From Bordetella parapertussis (GTDB lineage Bacteria > Pseudomonadota > Gammaproteobacteria > Burkholderiales > Burkholderiaceae_C), in assembly GCA_945888535.1 (NCBI GenBank), contig CAMDAN010000043.1, positions 1-18,755 on the forward strand: 18,755 nt of DNA, in the 5' to 3' direction. Shown here one piece after another: positions 17,959-18,755 of this stretch (positions are counted from its first letter, which is position 1; each line of letters begins with the position of its first letter). Position numbers and translations under genes: made by a program. The notes under the pieces are model-generated. The model saw only the letters and a list, made by a program, of their open reading frames with translations, ran no database searches and was not told the DNA's origin.

Positions 17959-18755
17959 ATGGCGTATGCGTCGGTATTTGTTCCCGGTTTGTTTACGGGA
18001 AAAGTGGTGATTGTGACGGGTGGCGGCTCTGGCATTGGGCGCTGTGTGGCCCACGAATTGGCAGCGCTTGGAGCCAGCGTTGCCTTGGTCGGGCGAAAGA
18101 TAGAAAAGCTGCAAAAAGTAGTAGATGAAATTAACCAAGATGGCGGCCAAGCCAGTGTGTACGTTTGTGATATTCGCCAGGAAGATGCCGTTTGCCAAAC
18201 CATTACCGACATCAAAAGCCACTATGGTCAGATCGACGGCTTGGTCAACAACGCGGGTGGCCAGTACATGACGCCTCTGGAATCTATCAGCGCAAAAGGC
18301 TGGGAGGCGGTCATTAACACCAACCTCACCGGCGGATTTTTGATGGCCCGCGAGTGTTATACCCAAGCCATGGCGAAATCAGGCGGAGCGATTGTCAATA
18401 TCGTGGCCGATATGTGGGGCTCTATGCCAGGCATGGGACACAGTGGTGCGGCACGCGCCGGCATGGTAAGTTTCACAGAAACCGCCTCAGCCGAATGGGC
18501 CGGTAGCGGGGTGCGGGTTAATGCGGTGGCGCCGGGTTATATCGCCTCCAGCGGCATGGACCACTACCCCGAAGAAGCTGGACCGATGTTGCGTGCCATG
18601 GCCAAAACCGTTCCTTTGGGGCGTTTTGGAACCGAGGCTGAAACCGCCGCAGGGATTGTTTTTTTGCTCAGTCCCGCAGCGTCCTTTATCAGTGGCACCA
18701 CCCTGCGCATTGACGGCGCTCGGCCCCAAGTGCGCATGGGCTGGCCCATGACGGT
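17959..18755 (+). CDS. Short-chain dehydrogenase/reductase, PECR/DECR-like (3' partial)
   Basis: At least 265 residues of an SDR are read before the window ends, with no stop. The nucleotide-binding TGGGSGIG (20-27) and NNAG (97-100) are present. The usual YxxxK active site is absent: the aligned region reads HSGAARAG (161-168), with Ser162 and Arg166 in the Tyr and Lys places. Mammalian peroxisomal trans-2-enoyl-CoA reductase has the same HSGAARAG segment as I recall it, so a 2-enoyl-CoA or 2,4-dienoyl-CoA reductase is a good guess. AGGAG at 17949-17953 is 5 bases before the ATG. It lies downstream of the second TetR gene and fits the acyl-CoA theme. Citronellol/leucine-type SDRs (AtuG-like) are an alternative. 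Confidence 0.85.
   Translation, partial: MAYASVFVPGLFTGKVVIVTGGGSGIGRCVAHELAALGASVALVGRKIEKLQKVVDEINQDGGQASVYVCDIRQEDAVCQTITDIKSHYGQIDGLVNNAGGQYMTPLESISAKGWEAVINTNLTGGFLMARECYTQAMAKSGGAIVNIVADMWGSMPGMGHSGAARAGMVSFTETASAEWAGSGVRVNAVAPGYIASSGMDHYPEEAGPMLRAMAKTVPLGRFGTEAETAAGIVFLLSPAASFISGTTLRIDGARPQVRMGWPMT

Overview
This window most resembles a betaproteobacterium of the order Burkholderiales, probably Comamonadaceae-like. That rests on the protein families (H-NS with a Lys/Ala-rich linker, a DmdC-type acyl-CoA dehydrogenase, paired TetR regulators), the moderate GC content and the gene order; no database search was run. Every supported gene is on the + strand, and no interval longer than 300 bases lacks a gene.

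Region 1 (1-7515) is the end of a surface-polysaccharide (O-antigen or capsule) cluster. It opens inside a HisH-type glutaminase. A HisF-type protein follows that has lost the N-terminal catalytic Asp of the histidine-pathway cyclase, so this pair looks like the ammonia source for a sugar amidotransferase lying upstream of the window. Next is an acyltransferase-3 gene broken by one in-frame TAA. Then come fnlA, fnlB and fnlC, the complete UDP-N-acetyl-L-fucosamine pathway. A WbuB-like GT4 glycosyltransferase and a small PglC-type phosphoglycosyl transferase that starts chain assembly on undecaprenyl phosphate close the run.

Region 2 (7516-9870) holds an H-NS family gene with a perfect inverted repeat at its -10 box, a terminator-like inverted repeat, and a full-length membrane WbpM-type UDP-GlcNAc 4,6-dehydratase.

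Region 3 (9881-11521) returns to housekeeping with argB. An MqsR/MqsA toxin-antitoxin pair follows. Its key residues sit at the same numbers as in the E. coli proteins, and an AACC-N5-GGTT operator lies in the promoter.

Region 4 (11522-18755) looks like fatty-acid or acyl-CoA catabolism: TetR regulator, acyl-CoA dehydrogenase, exported DUF2147 protein, acyl-CoA thioesterase, enoyl-CoA hydratase/isomerase, a second TetR regulator and a PECR/DECR-like short-chain dehydrogenase cut by the window end. Both TetR genes have a long near-palindrome just upstream, with different sequences. A MntA/HepT-type toxin-antitoxin pair sits between the two halves of this region; its toxin has Asn where the HEPN motif normally has His.

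No wholly new system was proven. The best candidates for a second look are the HepT-like variant, the nonsense-interrupted O-acyltransferase, the cyclase-deficient HisF with its missing partner, and the operators.
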